NCBI GenBank assembly: GCA_963693365.1
Contig: CAVNZM010000007.1
Location: forward strand, 4,154,001 to 4,218,000
Length of the DNA stretch: 64,000 bases
Direction of reading: 5' to 3'
Source: Amoebidium appalachense
Taxonomy: Eukaryota > Ichthyosporea
The position numbers and the translations under genes were made by a program. Below, in pieces: positions 1 to 39,167 of this stretch (position 1 is the first letter of the stretch; every line of letters begins with the position of its first letter). The notes beneath the pieces were generated by a model. That model was given only the letters and a program-made list of their open reading frames with translations, was not told the origin of the DNA and did no database searches.

Positions 1-82
1 TGCTTTATATGTGTTTACACCCCGTCTTCTTCAGCACTAGTATGTACAGCATATCTTGGGTTGCCCCCCACCATCGTTTACC

Positions 83-119
<37 letters not shown>

Positions 120-551
120 ATCCCCACATCCTCCCCTACTCCATCTCTCTGGACCTACCACTCCCCCTCCCCCCCCCCCCCCTTTCTCTCCCCGAGTGTT
201 GGGATTTTGGACCCTTATCTATTCCGGTCTAGGATAAGTGTTACTCCTAGGTTTATGAACCTGTGAATCTCACTATTGTATATTTCTTTGTTGCAGCGTG
301 TTCCTTGCGTGTGTTTTTGTAGTTTGCTTGTATTGCAGTCCTTCCCCCACCCCCACCCCTCCTTCACCTTTCATTTCCTCCCCCCCCCCCCCCCCCCTCC
401 CGCGGTAACCTCTGGTTATATTTAACCCTCCCTACTCAAACGGGCTGCACCTTTCCCCATAGACATCATTTTCATATATATCAATATCTGAGCCCGCCCA
501 CCAACCAACCAACCCATTTTCTCTCTCTCTTTTTTTTTTTTCATCGCACAG
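1..551. other. 5' flank or intron upstream of the syntaxin exons
   Basis: No convincing exon is visible here. The stretch holds C tracts (about 83-117 and 380-398), pyrimidine-rich DNA and the polypyrimidine tract plus AG that ends at 551. The next exon begins in phase 2, so at least one more 5' exon of the syntaxin gene must exist. I could not find a matching ATG exon here, and it probably lies left of the window. Confidence 0.5.
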
Positions 552-6271
<5,720 letters not shown>

Positions 6272-6495
6272 TGCACACACGCACGCACACGCACACGCGC
6301 ACGCGCACGCGCACGCACATACACAGGCACTTTCTCCGTCCCTCCCCTTTTCCATCTGCCGCATTTCTCGATAACACATACAGGCGTATGACATTGCATA
6401 AGCCACCCTATCTGTTTTATTCCCCCCCCCCCCCCCAAACAGTCACCTTGTCTGTCTGTTTTATTCCTACTCCAACTCCCCCCCGCCCCCCTCAA

Positions 6496-6564
<69 letters not shown>

Positions 6565-7802
6565 CACACACACACAAACGCAAAAAAACACGTCTCACCC
6601 TACATGCGCCTCCGAGTCTCGGTGCCATTCACATTATTTGTGGTCCCTTGCCTGTGAACATGTATGTCCGGGAACTCATTCCCAATAATTGCAGCGTGTT
6701 TTTGATAATATAATCAATTATGGCTTGTCTTATGTTAGTGACATCTGAAGGTGTGATATGTGCCCAAATAGATTTAGTAGCGCTGTGGTCTAGACTAGCC
6801 AGGTGTGCACTGGGCCATGACCATATAAATGGTGTGTTGTATATATGCTGGCTTACGCATGTGGGGCAGATTCATACAGTCACGCACCTACAAATAGGTA
6901 AGACGTGTGTGCTTGTGCACGTTGGCATACCAGACATACACGTACATTCACATGTGCACACATTCGCATTCGTCAACATGTGGCAACATAGCCACATACA
7001 AACATGCACTCGCGCGCACACACATACAGACACTAAGCAAGCGTTCTTTTTTATATATTTTTGTAGCCTGTGACATCACTTTTTCGATTCCAATTCTCGG
7101 AAAGCGTGATGTTACAGTATTATGTTAAATGGTGTGCATTATTACTACACTCCAAAGTGGTGATGTTATTTCTTCTTGCTGCACACAATGTAATACGATT
7201 TTTTTAGTGGTATGTAGACGTATCGATCCGGCTTCTATCAAGTCACTGAGTAAAATGTCACTTGGTTTATAGTAGCAGAAAGCCGTAAGCTGATGTAACG
7301 TACCATAAAAATAACAACCATAAGCAGCTGGAAGTCTTTTGGTGACGTGTCCCCCCCCCCCCCCCCCCCCCCCCCTACCCCTTCTCCACATAACCACCCA
7401 CCCACCACCACCGCCACTACCACCACCATCACCACAAATGAAAAGAAAAAGAAAAAGAGAAAAAAAAAGAGGAAAGAAAAGAAAAGAAAGCATCCCACCC
7501 CCACCCGTGAACAATTTTTTTTTTTAAAAAAAAGAAACCAACCTATACAGGCTCCTCAAGCCACCGTGCAACCTTCCCCACCCTGAGGACTCATGCTGAC
7601 TGTCGCCGGCTCCATCATGCATTTCATACTATGATACGTGCATCGGATCCGCGCGGATGGACGTGTGTGCACACACACACAACACGCAAACGCACATGTA
7701 CAGGCACACACAAACATGTACATGCATACACGTGCATGCACACGCATGGTATTCTGTGACGCGGCACGCATGCACGTGCGTGCTTGTGTCACACACACAC
7801 GG

Positions 7803-7842
<40 letters not shown>

Positions 7843-7843
7843 A

Positions 7844-7933
<90 letters not shown>

Positions 7934-8487
7934 TTTTCACCATTTTGTCCCTAGCGGGTTTCTATCCCAGCCTACACGCAACACATACATGTGTAGGCAC
8001 ACACACACATACACATGTGGAGTCGACCGGTCCGGATCCTTCCGGGTCCGACGGTCCCGGACCGACGGCCACCGCGGCGCAGTGCACAGCAGTGGAATGT
8101 TTGGGCTCAGTCAATAGCTAATAAAAACATACTTAACCAGGGTGTGTAATCATTAGTTTAACAGTTGAAGGCCTGGCCGCTAGGGGGCTGGGCCAGTGGG
8201 CCGTGCCGCATGGGTGACGTACCTCGAATCTCGCAGCAGGCTCTTCCTTTTCAGTGATGGCTGACACGCAAAGAACGTGATTTATTACGAGTGAGACTCT
8301 TAAAGGTATTTTAGTACCATCTGCAAGAGGAAAGACGTGTATTCCAGCTGTCCAAAACATGATGAAACAAAGACGAGTCAAAACCCTGACCCTACTTGAA
8401 ACCAATCACAGACTTTATCTGCACATAACTAAATATGGCTATTAGTCTTTCTGAGCCACCCGCTAGGTTCGAGTTCAACTTGGTACC
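6272..8487. other. Intergenic spacer between syntaxin and the 8488 gene
   Basis: No gene recognised. Contents: (CA)n at 6497-6562, a mostly unique AT-richer part (6650-7340), a C tract (7350-7374), purine-rich DNA (7438-7490), (CA)n at 7806-7931, and a short GC-rich patch (8021-8090) with overlapping GGTCCG/CGGACC inverted motifs. An AATAAA at 8119-8124 follows, possibly a distal poly(A) signal. The interval must also hold the promoter of the downstream gene. Confidence 0.55.
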
Positions 8488-14464
<5,977 letters not shown>

Positions 14465-14686
14465 GAAGGTGGCGGGTGGTGTGTTGCGTTATGCCTGGGG
14501 TGTGTGGGGTTGTAGCCCGTGGGTAGTGTGGTTCTGTAATTAGTATTTAGATTTAGGTGGGACTGAAAGTGTTCATCCGGGATATGTGTAGACCAGGACG
14601 GTACCTTAGGGGACAGTATTTTTTCCTTTGTTATTCTATTTGGTATGATTTTGAACGTGGTGTGTGTGGGTGGATGTGGATTTTTT

Positions 14687-14744
<58 letters not shown>

Positions 14745-14861
14745 TCCTTTGAATGAATTACCTTACAGCATTTGTTTTTGGCTTATGTATGAAGGTCCCC
14801 TGTTATTTGAAACAGATATTTAGGGACATGCACGTGCGCATTTACACAAAACGCGCGCGCG

Positions 14862-14900
<39 letters not shown>

Positions 14901-15542
14901 CTAAACACACACACACACGGATGGGGAAGAGAGATGGCATGGATCTAATTTTGATTTTTGAAAGCCACGAATTACTGAGATTTTTGAAACTGGTATGAAA
15001 AGTGTAAGAAACTATTGGTACGAATGCAGCATTACGTGAATTGGTTGGTGCAAAACACCTTGGGTGGTTGACTCACCCTCTGCACACCAAAAAGGGACGT
15101 GGAAACCAGCTACATTCACTGTCACAGGGCCATTGTAATAGTCAAGACCGTGTGATATCCAATGAATATAAAGATCTGCACATGCAAGGACAGAAGTGAA
15201 ACACTTCGAATTCCCTTCCTCCCAATTTCCGGAGTACAAACCCACCTCCCCTCAGGATTCCCCCCCCCACCCTCTGCGGCCGGTATCCCTCAGGCCCCTC
15301 CCCCGGATCCCCATCCCCACAGTGCACATTCACCCACCCTGCCTCCGCCCATTCCATCACACCCTCCTACTGCCTCAAGTTCTTTGCTCTTATCTGGCCC
15401 AACAGGGGCCACATGCATCAGTTGGTGTTCAAGTCCCTCAGTCCGCCCATGCCCCGATCATGCACAATGTCATGCGCTACCGTTGTGCTGGTACCCCTAT
15501 GATGCATCCCGATCGACAACTTGGCACAATCCATGATATGCC

Positions 15543-15578
<36 letters not shown>

Positions 15579-15677
15579 CTAGCCCGGAGACACCCATGGC
15601 CATCCATTCTAGATCTAGCAGTGGGTTGTGGTGCTGGTGGGGGTGGTGTTTTTTTTGTTTTTTTTTTTTGCTTTGTT

Positions 15678-15729
<52 letters not shown>

Positions 15730-15790
15730 CTGCCCGTAAGGTGTGTGTCATGTGGTGTATTTGTGTGTGTACGCGCGTGCGCGCGCGCGC

Positions 15791-15849
<59 letters not shown>

Positions 15850-16228
15850 CGCAACCCGCCGCGCGTGCAAAAGTTAAAGAAATAACTAACGGGTATACAG
15901 GGGGAAAGCATTGCACGGTCTGCTCTTGTACACCTACACACACTGACACACACATAAGTATACGAAAATACAGTGAATACACTACAAAATACACCACCTT
16001 GTGATGCTCAGTCTGATCTGATAGATCTTTCTGGCAGACTATTTATATCCAGTTTGAGTAGTCAAAGGCATCTAGCCAATCATCTACCTCGAACCATGAT
16101 GCCAATAGCTGACATCAGACCAATTAAATCACTTAACAGCAAACAGTCCATAACAACTCCTAACTGCTTCATTGCAGCCGTTGATATCACAGCTAATATT
16201 AGCATAAGTCCCCCCCCCTCCCCCCCCC

Positions 16229-16260
<32 letters not shown>

Positions 16261-16585
16261 AAAAAAAAAAAAAGAAAGAAAGAAAGAAAGAAGAAGAAGT
16301 GGCAAGCAAGGGGTTCTTCAGTTCGGTCCAATAAATGTTAGCTACAAATTAGCTAAATAGACAACAGCATACTAAATTGTCGTGGTAAAACCAAGTCTTT
16401 AGTTCATTCAATCTTTAGCATATGTACACTAACAACGAGACCCAGCTGATAAGTTTTGATTAAAGCTACATAAATCCTCATGCATACCAGCCACCACAAT
16501 CCCCCCCCCCCCCCTCCCCCCTGTCCCCCCCCCCCTCCCCCCGGCCCCCGCACCACCTTATATGGTTATTTATCCGCGCCTCTTT
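14465..16585. other. Convergent intergenic region
   Basis: Separates the convergent 8488 gene and hydrolase gene, so it should hold both 3' ends. Contents: T(n)G(n) at 14682-14743, alternating (CG)n(CA)n at 14852-14920, T(n)G(n) at 15648-15729, (CG)n/(GT)n at 15769-15851, and C(n)A(n) at 16210-16273. A Pro/His/Gln-rich open stretch (about 15182-15586, +) and an open stretch at 15973-16205 (+) look less repetitive than their surroundings. I cannot assign either to a gene. Confidence 0.5.
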
Positions 16586-16817
16586 TCATTGGTTGCCTGC
16601 AGCCAATGCCGGTGCCAATGGGTGCTCCTTTAAGGCGCTGACCTCCTTCACAATATCTCCCCAAAAGGCCCGAGGCCACCCATGCCCCATGCGGTCGATC
16701 TGTAGATCATTTGGAATAAGTTAAAATTCGATTATTGAAATACAGGGAAGATGGTTTTGTGTGTGGGTGTGCCTGGATCTGTGCGACTGTGTAGATGTTT
16801 GCGTGTGCACGTGTGTG

Positions 16818-16849
<32 letters not shown>

Positions 16850-17091
16850 TGCGTGCGTGTGTGTGCGCGCGCGCATGTGTGTGTGTGTGTGTGTGTGTGC
16901 GTGTATGTGTGTGTGGGGGGGGGGGGGGGGGGGGGGGGGGGGGTCACGCGCGTGTCCGACTCCGCCCGCCCGTGCCTGCCTATGTGTGTGCTCCGCGCGT
17001 GCCTGTTTATTTTGAGGAGGGGGAGCTCTGTCTCTATTTCTCTTTCTTTCTTTCTCTTTCCGGCAGCCGGGGACGTGAGGGGAGGAGGGGG

Positions 17092-17141
<50 letters not shown>

Positions 17142-17304
17142 CGACAGTGGTAGTTGGGAAGTCAACACGATGGCGTGGCCCGGGTTGACTCATACCACAG
17201 CCACCTTCCTATCTTTACTTGTCTGGCCAGAAACCAATGATAACCCTACCCACTGAACTCTTCACGTCCTTTCCTTTGCTAGCTCCTCTCCCGCTCCTTC
17301 TTCC

Positions 17305-17335
<31 letters not shown>

Positions 17336-17940
17336 AAAAAAAAAAAAAATAGAACACGAAGAAGAAGAAGACGAAGCAAAAGAAATAAGAATGCGCTAAG
17401 ATGCCCAATCCCCTCCCCCCTCCCTCTTTTCCGCCTGTTTTTGCATAACCCCCCCCCCCCCCCCTCCTCCCACCCCTCTCTTCACACACACACACACACA
17501 CAAAGACATCCACACAATAGCACATCCTTACACACAGTCACCCGACTCCGCGCTCCTGTCTCATTCATTAAATGCCTGAAAAGCCAAAGCCTTGTCCTTA
17601 GACTCTAAAGCAGGGATGGGAAGAGAATGTTGCACGTGTGAGAGAATAACCGGATCTAGGAGAGGATGACCAGTAGAAAGAAGGATGGAAAAAAGGGATA
17701 GGCATGTGGAGCTTGCGATCGGAGGAGAGCGGGAGGGGGGCGGGGGGGAAGGAGGCGAGGGGGGTGAGAGAAAGAGAGTGGGGGGAGAGGGGGCGAAAGA
17801 AAGGGGGGGGGAGGGGGAGGCGGGTGGGGAGAGAGGGGACGGGGAGAGAGGAGAGAGAGGGGGGGAGGGGCGAGGGGGGGAGGGCGAGAGGGGAAGGGAG
17901 AGAGGGGGAGAGAGACGGGGGGGAGGGGGGAGAGGGGGAG

Positions 17941-17981
<41 letters not shown>

Positions 17982-18350
17982 GAGGGGGGGGGGGGGGGGA
18001 GGGGGGGGGAGGGGGGAGGGGGCTGCAATGAGAGTCATCCCACATGTGAAAAAAATAAATAAAGTAAGCGAGAGAATCCACACCAGAACGAGTTTGGCGC
18101 CGGGGATTGCCTGTGCCGTGGCCACACCACATTGGAAGGGTATTAGGCAGTCATCTTTGCCGTGGATCACCAGTGCTTTAACCTAATATAGCAGGAAAGG
18201 ACGGTTAGCTATTGGTCGCTCTGAGATTAAACGGCTGTCACTTTGACATGTATGGTGGGTGAAGCATCAAAGCTTAATAATCTTGGTTCGTATAAAGGGC
18301 TCCTGACACAAACAACACAGATAATTGTGGCGGGTGGATGGTTGTGTCGT

Positions 18351-18439
<89 letters not shown>

Positions 18440-18498
18440 CACACGTGCTTGGGTGAGTGTGCGTGTGTGTTTGCGTGCGCGCACGTGTGTGTGTGTGT

Positions 18499-18549
<51 letters not shown>

Positions 18550-19701
18550 GGTGTGTGTGTGTTTTGGTGTGTTGGGGGGGAGGGGGGAGGGGGGGAGGGG
18601 GGGGGGAGGGGGGGGGGAGATGCTTGTAGGTAAGGGTGTCGATATGCATCCAATAATTGCAAGGGGAAGGAGATAGAAGGAAGCGGGATACGGAGGGAGT
18701 TGGGGGGGGGGGGGGGGGGGTAGTGTGCTCAGAAGAGGTGTGGATACACTCTGAATAACCAAAAGTTGAGGAAGAGGGGATATGTGCTCTGTCGGAGAGT
18801 GGATATACCGGTAGGGATACGTGTTCTACAGGGGGTATATATACGTTGGATATTATATATGCAGGGTGACAAGCATTTGTTGGTGCTGTGGATAAACGTT
18901 CGATAGTCAAAGGAGTGGCTGATAATTATTCCTTTGAGGTGTGGATATACGTTGGATAGTCAAGGGGTTGGTTGATAAATATTCCTTTATGGTATGGATA
19001 TACATCGGATAGTCTCACCTTGAGCTGCTTCAGTTTCTCGGTCCTGTCCTGTGCCGCCAAGATAGCAGCCAGATGTCTGCCTCCGGTGTTTCCTGTCCAC
19101 CGCCCAATGCATTCCTCCCAAAGTGCACGTGAATCCTCCTCATCAAATGCCACACCGTGCCTGGTTTTTGCGCAAAAAATAAATTAATTTCAGTATGACA
19201 AATGGGTTGTGATGTGATTGGTTGGGAGTGTCTTGGGAACTGCGATTAACGGTTTGGGTGCCTGAGTGAGTGATCGTCTTAGAAGGGTGTGTGCGTGAAT
19301 GTGTGTGTGTGTGTGTGTATGTTGTAGATGGGGAAGTAGATGACACGGAGTGGTAATTTAATAATAATACTCGGGCTTGTATACCATGTATTTATAGTTA
19401 GGTAAATGTATAAAACCGTGTACAGGCAGTGTGAATTAGAACCAGTGAGCTTACAAGGGTGCTCTGCCAACGTTAGTTACACCAAAATGAACGGTGACCT
19501 AAGGAGCGCATCACCACACGTTCATTAGCTAAGCGTTGGTCTAGAATGTAAAAATACACACTAGCGGACTTAGTCCCTGCCTTAGGCGTCCCAAGTAGCT
19601 ATACGCGAACTGGTTCGAGCCGGTGTATGGCTATATGTTATAGTGGACACTGTGATCAATGGTACACGGTAATCGGTGAAGTGAGGTTTTCGATGGTCAC
19701 A

Positions 19702-19775
<74 letters not shown>

Positions 19776-19787
19776 AGTGCGTGTATG

Positions 19788-19877
<90 letters not shown>

Positions 19878-20826
19878 GCCCAGGGGGAAAGAAGGGAGGA
19901 GGAGGGGGAGGGGGAGGGGGGGGGGGGGGGAATAGGCATATGGGACGGAGCGGGGCATGTATGCACTCACATCCAACGATATTTGTCCACGTGATATTCA
20001 ACCAATTCGGCTGAGGTGGATGGCTGGGGCATAATCAGGCACAGACGGGTGTACAGGCTGGGGCCCGGTAGGTGCATGTTCCCCTGTAGTGGGTTTTTAG
20101 TTTTATATTTTAAAACTAAACAAATATATATAAAAATGCCGTCACAGAGTTGTGTACAAGTCTTGTATTTTCGCTGTATTTTCGTGCAAGACCTTTGTTT
20201 TGGGCAAAACTATGCATAATGAAATCTGTTTGCACCCCTCAAAAGCTGCAAAGAACCCACACCAAACACATCTTTACCCCCATTTTTCGTATCCATCTCA
20301 TGCGTGTAATATTTACACTGCAAGAATGCGCCCCGCCTCCCCCCCCCCCCCCCCCCCCCCCCCCTGGGTCGCCCACCCACCCACCCCAACACACACGCAC
20401 ACACACACACACCCCTTCACCTTCTCGTCCCCATCCCTGCCTGCCCTGTCAATCAACCCCCACCCCAAATCGCTGCAACCCCTTTCCAGATAACACAACC
20501 ACCTAAGGATTCCCTGGAGGGGTCGATGATAATCGTTCGGGCGGCCATATGCACTTTAGAACGGCTTGGCTTTCAAATCAGAGCTGAAACTCACAATTTG
20601 AAGTCAGGTTGCTGAAACCCTGTTTAAAAATCTTTTTTTAAAACAAGTAAAACAAACATAAAAATTAAAAGTACCTACCGTAGTGGACATGACGGATACG
20701 AGAGATAGCAATCTGATTGGGTGTCTGATGGCCACCAGCTGTGCAATCATCCCCCCCATGCTCTCACCAAGCACGTGCGCATGCGAGATGTGGAGGTGGT
20801 CTAGAAGGGCAACGGCGTCTGTACGT

Positions 20827-20878
<52 letters not shown>

Positions 20879-20895
20879 ATGTGTGGATGTGTCAC

Positions 20896-20971
<76 letters not shown>

Positions 20972-21771
20972 GTCGAGTGCGTGCGGATGTGTATGGGGCC
21001 CCAGGAGAGAGGGGAGGGGGAGAGGGGGGTTGGTTGGTTCAGACAGACACACCACTTAGGCACCCCTTTCTTTTCTTCATTCTTTCTGTCTTTGCAAACT
21101 CTGTTTCATCTTCTTCTTGCCTCTCTTTCTTTCGTTTCGTTTGTTCGTTTCGGTTCCTTTCTTTCTCCCTCTTTCTCTCATTTTGTTTTCTGATTGAGAA
21201 GTGGCAGGGGGCTCCGGGGAAAGGGAGAGGGGGGTGAGGGGGGACTGTGTGTAGGGGGGGGGGGGGGGGGGGTGTGTGTGTGTGGGGGGGGGGGGGGGGG
21301 GGGGATGTATACCATCTGCCATGTCATCCAGGGTGTACGCACAGTGGCCCCTGTAGCCCAGCAGATGACGCAGGCCATTGGCTAATATGTTGGGGCACCC
21401 TAGATCGTCAAATCGGCTGCTGAGCCCTACGTCACGGCTGCACAAAACCAACCAATCAGCATGCAGAGTTAAATTTTCATATCGGTGCTGTTTGTTCACG
21501 AATGCTTCGGCCTCATTAGACTACCGCGACAGGCCTTCTTACAATGGCATGCAAAGACACTGTCTGTGCTTTTGGAAAAAAGGATTTAAAAAAAAAAGGA
21601 TAACTAAATATGAAGTTGGTGCGATGAGGGGGTGAAATAAAACAGCTTTAAGAAAAAAGGGGAAAAATTCGAAAAATCACAAGGCATCAACCCTGGCATC
21701 GTGGCGTACCTTCTTTTATTAAAAGGTAATCTACCCCCCGTCATCCCCACCAAAAAAAGAAAATAGAAAAA

Positions 21772-21815
<44 letters not shown>

Positions 21816-22050
21816 GAGAAACAGGCATGTATGTGAGCCTCATCCATGTATCTATTCAACGCACATCAGTCGGTGCCGAGAGGCAGTTTTGTGGATACTC
21901 TGGATTAATGTGGACCCCTCCCTCCCCTTCCCCCCCCCTCTTCGTCCCCACCATCACCACCACCACCACCACCACCACCACCACGATCCCACCCCTCCCC
22001 ACCACCACGGGCGCCCGCGCCTGCGCGCTCGGGTGCGTTCACACACACTC

Positions 22051-22132
<82 letters not shown>

Positions 22133-22276
22133 GCACACGAAAGAAAAAAGAAAAGCATCATGATAAAACTCCCGGTTGCAGCACTATTGCCCCATACACC
22201 GTTATATTCTTGGTAGCCCTCCCCCCTCCCCCCCCCCCTTCCCCCCTTCTCCCCCCCCCCCCCCCCCCAAAAAAAA

Positions 22277-22307
<31 letters not shown>

Positions 22308-23096
22308 GAAAAGAAAGAAAGAAAGAAAGTTGAAATGAAATACCACGTGCACCGTAAAAAATCACCAAAAAAAAAAAATGAAAATGAAAATAGAACACCA
22401 CCGGGATACTACCACATGCACATCCATGCAATACGTAGTCCGTGACCTCAGTGACCATACCCGAAAACAACCATTTGCACTGCATATATTTCGAGCTCTA
22501 AAAAAATCAGGTCCCGGTCATGCATGGATTTTGTATGCACACATGAACACGTAGCCACACACGCGCAAAAACACATTTAATCTTTTATGAGAGGCACACC
22601 AACACATGTCCACGCCTGTGCATGCAACACCGCGACCAACCACCGCCATCATGATGTGCATGGCACGTGATCACAAGTCAAACATGCACACAACAATGCG
22701 TGCACCTGGGGTTTGGCCCCAGCACAGATTTCGCAGACAGGCCCCACAGAAAATAAAACAAGAATGGACGGTCACTGTGGAAACCCGTTTTTTGGTATTC
22801 AGAGGCCAAGCCCCGGATGGCACACAACCCTTTTTCATGGGCATACACATTACACATAGTGCACGGTAATCCACACAGACACTGATGTAAATACATGCAT
22901 GCACACAGAGAGAGACGTACTTGTCATAAATGATGACATAGAACCCACTGTCAGCAAACATGCTGCACAGCCTCCTAGGCCAATGCGTCAGCTGCCCATC
23001 CAGGCCCTGTATCAGCAGCAGCGCAGGGTTCTCCTCCCTTCCAAATGTTTCATACTCGAGGTACAGCCCCCTCCTCTTGAGGTCTGCGCGCGGCAT
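16586..23096 (-). CDS. Alpha/beta-fold hydrolase, RdmC-like, seven exons
   Basis: A 302-residue serine hydrolase. Exons (from the start): 23096-22921, 21437-21313, 20818-20679, 20083-19971, 19160-19019, 18182-18084, 16699-16586; all junctions are GT-AG and in phase. Visible landmarks: [14 protein letters not shown] strand/oxyanion region, [11 protein letters not shown], nucleophile elbow GESMGG (Ser120), a cap region starting [26 protein letters not shown], then VIHGKDD (acid, probably Asp243) and [11 protein letters not shown] (His271). Length and motif order match bacterial-type hydrolases annotated as aclacinomycin methylesterase RdmC-like or generic alpha/beta hydrolases; substrate is unknown. 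The start is the ATG at 23096; an in-frame GTG lies nine bases upstream. It is divergent from the acyl-AMP-ligase gene at 24679. Large introns (2 to 107 bp short of exons) hold (GT)n, G tracts and a C(n)A(n) tract. Confidence 0.88.
18353..18640. repeat. (GT)n arrays and G tracts in hydrolase intron 5
   Basis: GT dinucleotides at 18353-18438 and about 18487-18570, followed by interrupted G tracts to 18638. Confidence 0.9.
18888..19020. repeat. 53-bp tandem repeat ending at the exon 5 donor of the hydrolase
   Basis: Units start at 18888, 18941 and about 18994 (GTGGATAWACGTTSGATAGTC, then GATAATTATTCCTTT). The third unit runs into AGTCTCAC, the intronic part of the donor after exon 19160-19019. 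Confidence 0.75.
19705..19875. repeat. Two (GT)n arrays in hydrolase intron 4
   Basis: GT runs at 19705-19767 and 19796-19875, separated by CG/TG-rich sequence. Confidence 0.95.
20826..20960. repeat. (GT)n array abutting the acceptor of hydrolase exon 3
   Basis: On the minus strand this is (CA)n running up to ACGTACAG at 20819-20826, the acceptor of exon 20818-20679. The repeat is interrupted by GGATGTGTGGATG near 20877-20890. Confidence 0.9.
22059..22340. repeat. (CA)n, C(n)A(n) tract and (GAAA)n
   Basis: (CA)n at 22059-22130, then a C tract directly joined to an A tract (22237-22293) that decays into GAAA units to 22330, all in hydrolase intron 1. A separate (GAAA)n is at 21772-21815 and (ACC)n at 21949-21983. 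Confidence 0.9.
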
Positions 23097-24678
23097 TTTT
23101 GTCACAAAGAGAAACTGGCTGGCATGAATCTATTTGAAAAACGTCAAGCAATCCGTTTGTCGTGGTAAGGTCACCATATATATCACGGCATCACATGTCT
23201 CGTCTGTACACCATATGCACGCATAGGTAATTACGGTAGTCTTGGATTGAACAAGGCGAGAAACTTCAGAAAGAATATGTAGCTCATGGCTCCGAGTCCT
23301 TATGCAAACTGCGTGCTCCCTCAGGCAGCATGGCTACCAGCCTACAGCCAATATAAAAAAAAGCAGTGTGACACTGTGAGGCACTCTAAATTGAGATCTG
23401 GTTTAGGAGGAACGATGACTGATAAGGTGGTAATCAATCGGATCTGTGGATAAACGATAAAGGCTGCAGATGCATATTATGGCGTAATAATAGCACGACA
23501 AATGCAGTTGTATTTTTCAAATTTCAAGTGAAAGACGCGATGCGTAAGCTATAACATAGGACACGCACAGGGATGCTCTGCTCTATGTCAGACCGTTTGC
23601 GTCAGTGACGACGATAAATCCGCGTTTAAGAATTCGGTTGTAGGGTGACAAAAGATAATATCACTGCTTCAGTACGAAAAAAGAGAGACATTCTGCATCA
23701 ATGCATATCCTACCGGTATACCTAAATTCAATTAAGATTTTACCCTAAAAAAAAGGATGCCAACAAAAAAAAGGTTTTATGTTGCTTGAACAAAGTATTT
23801 CATTCGTGTCTAAAATCTTGTACGCGGATGTAGAACAGCACGATCCGGCCATCCGCAGTCCGAGGGCCATATGCATCAGTGTAGCGCTGTTCTCCCGGCA
23901 AGACATGTACTTGCTTTCCGTATATATCACAGCCTGTGTCGTTTCATATGGTTTTTATATTGCTGACTTCATGTTTACGAGGTAGTTTCTGAAGCCTTAG
24001 TATATAAAGGATGCAAGGGGCCCAACTTTCGGCCATTGCGCCGCACATGCCTGAGCGATAAAAGATTTTATTCAACCAATCACAGTTCAATTGTATGGGA
24101 GTGTGCGCCGGTCCCGTTACCTTGTTTTGCCTGTCTGGAAGGCGGCAGTCATACTCACGCCGTGGCCCGGCTTTTTAGCCTCCTGACGGTCTTTGTCTCA
24201 TAAGTCAAACACCTGACACCTGACTTCCTCAAGCACCGTTAGCCCCATCAGTACTTTCTCTCGTTCGTTTTGCTGTGTGTGTTTTCTATTTGGCATATGT
24301 AGTCATGGTCGCGGCGTGTGACAAGCGCCCATGACATGTATCAGCGATAGCACGCAATCTTTTCCCCACCAACCTATGATAGATTATGCTCCTGTTCATG
24401 TTAGAGCCCGCCCACGCTATGTTGTCTTAGGCCCCTTTGCACGTGCATCATCACCTTAGTTGCTCGTTTATCATTGCCAAGTATAGTACATCGCTAAGAG
24501 GAAAGGGGAAAGGCCGAAAAGAGCGGGCCTTTTCTGAGACTCAGCCTGATATGAAACGGCGCGCGCACTTGAACTGCCCCGAGCATTTTATCCCATGCAT
24601 CTAGCTAACATGAACAGTTGGAGATCCAAGAGAAAACAGCTGCAGTTCACGGATGTGTGATTCGCATGTGTGCTGAGG
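23097..24678. promoter_or_regulatory. Shared upstream region of the hydrolase and acyl-AMP-ligase genes
   Basis: About 1.6 kb between two divergent start codons and almost free of simple repeats, unlike the rest of the window. It includes TATATAAAG at 24000-24008 on the + strand and an inverted or direct CCAAT motif near 24077. Whether transcription starts overlap cannot be told from sequence. Confidence 0.5.

Positions 24679-39167
<14,489 letters not shown>

Noticed and set aside
8119-8124. AATAAA as the syntaxin poly(A) signal
   Set aside because: It lies 1.8 kb past the stop codon; possible but not supported by anything else, so not called as a feature.
19530-19625. Possible tRNA gene (A-box-like and GGTTCGAGCC B-box-like motifs)
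   Set aside because: The T-arm does not pair correctly and I could not fold a cloverleaf; the spacing is too long for a normal tRNA.
20520-20600. Short minus-strand frame ([14 protein letters not shown]) as a hydrolase exon
   Set aside because: The exon at 20083-19971 fits both phases and the expected GN-x-x-LPGPS cap sequence, leaving no room for it.
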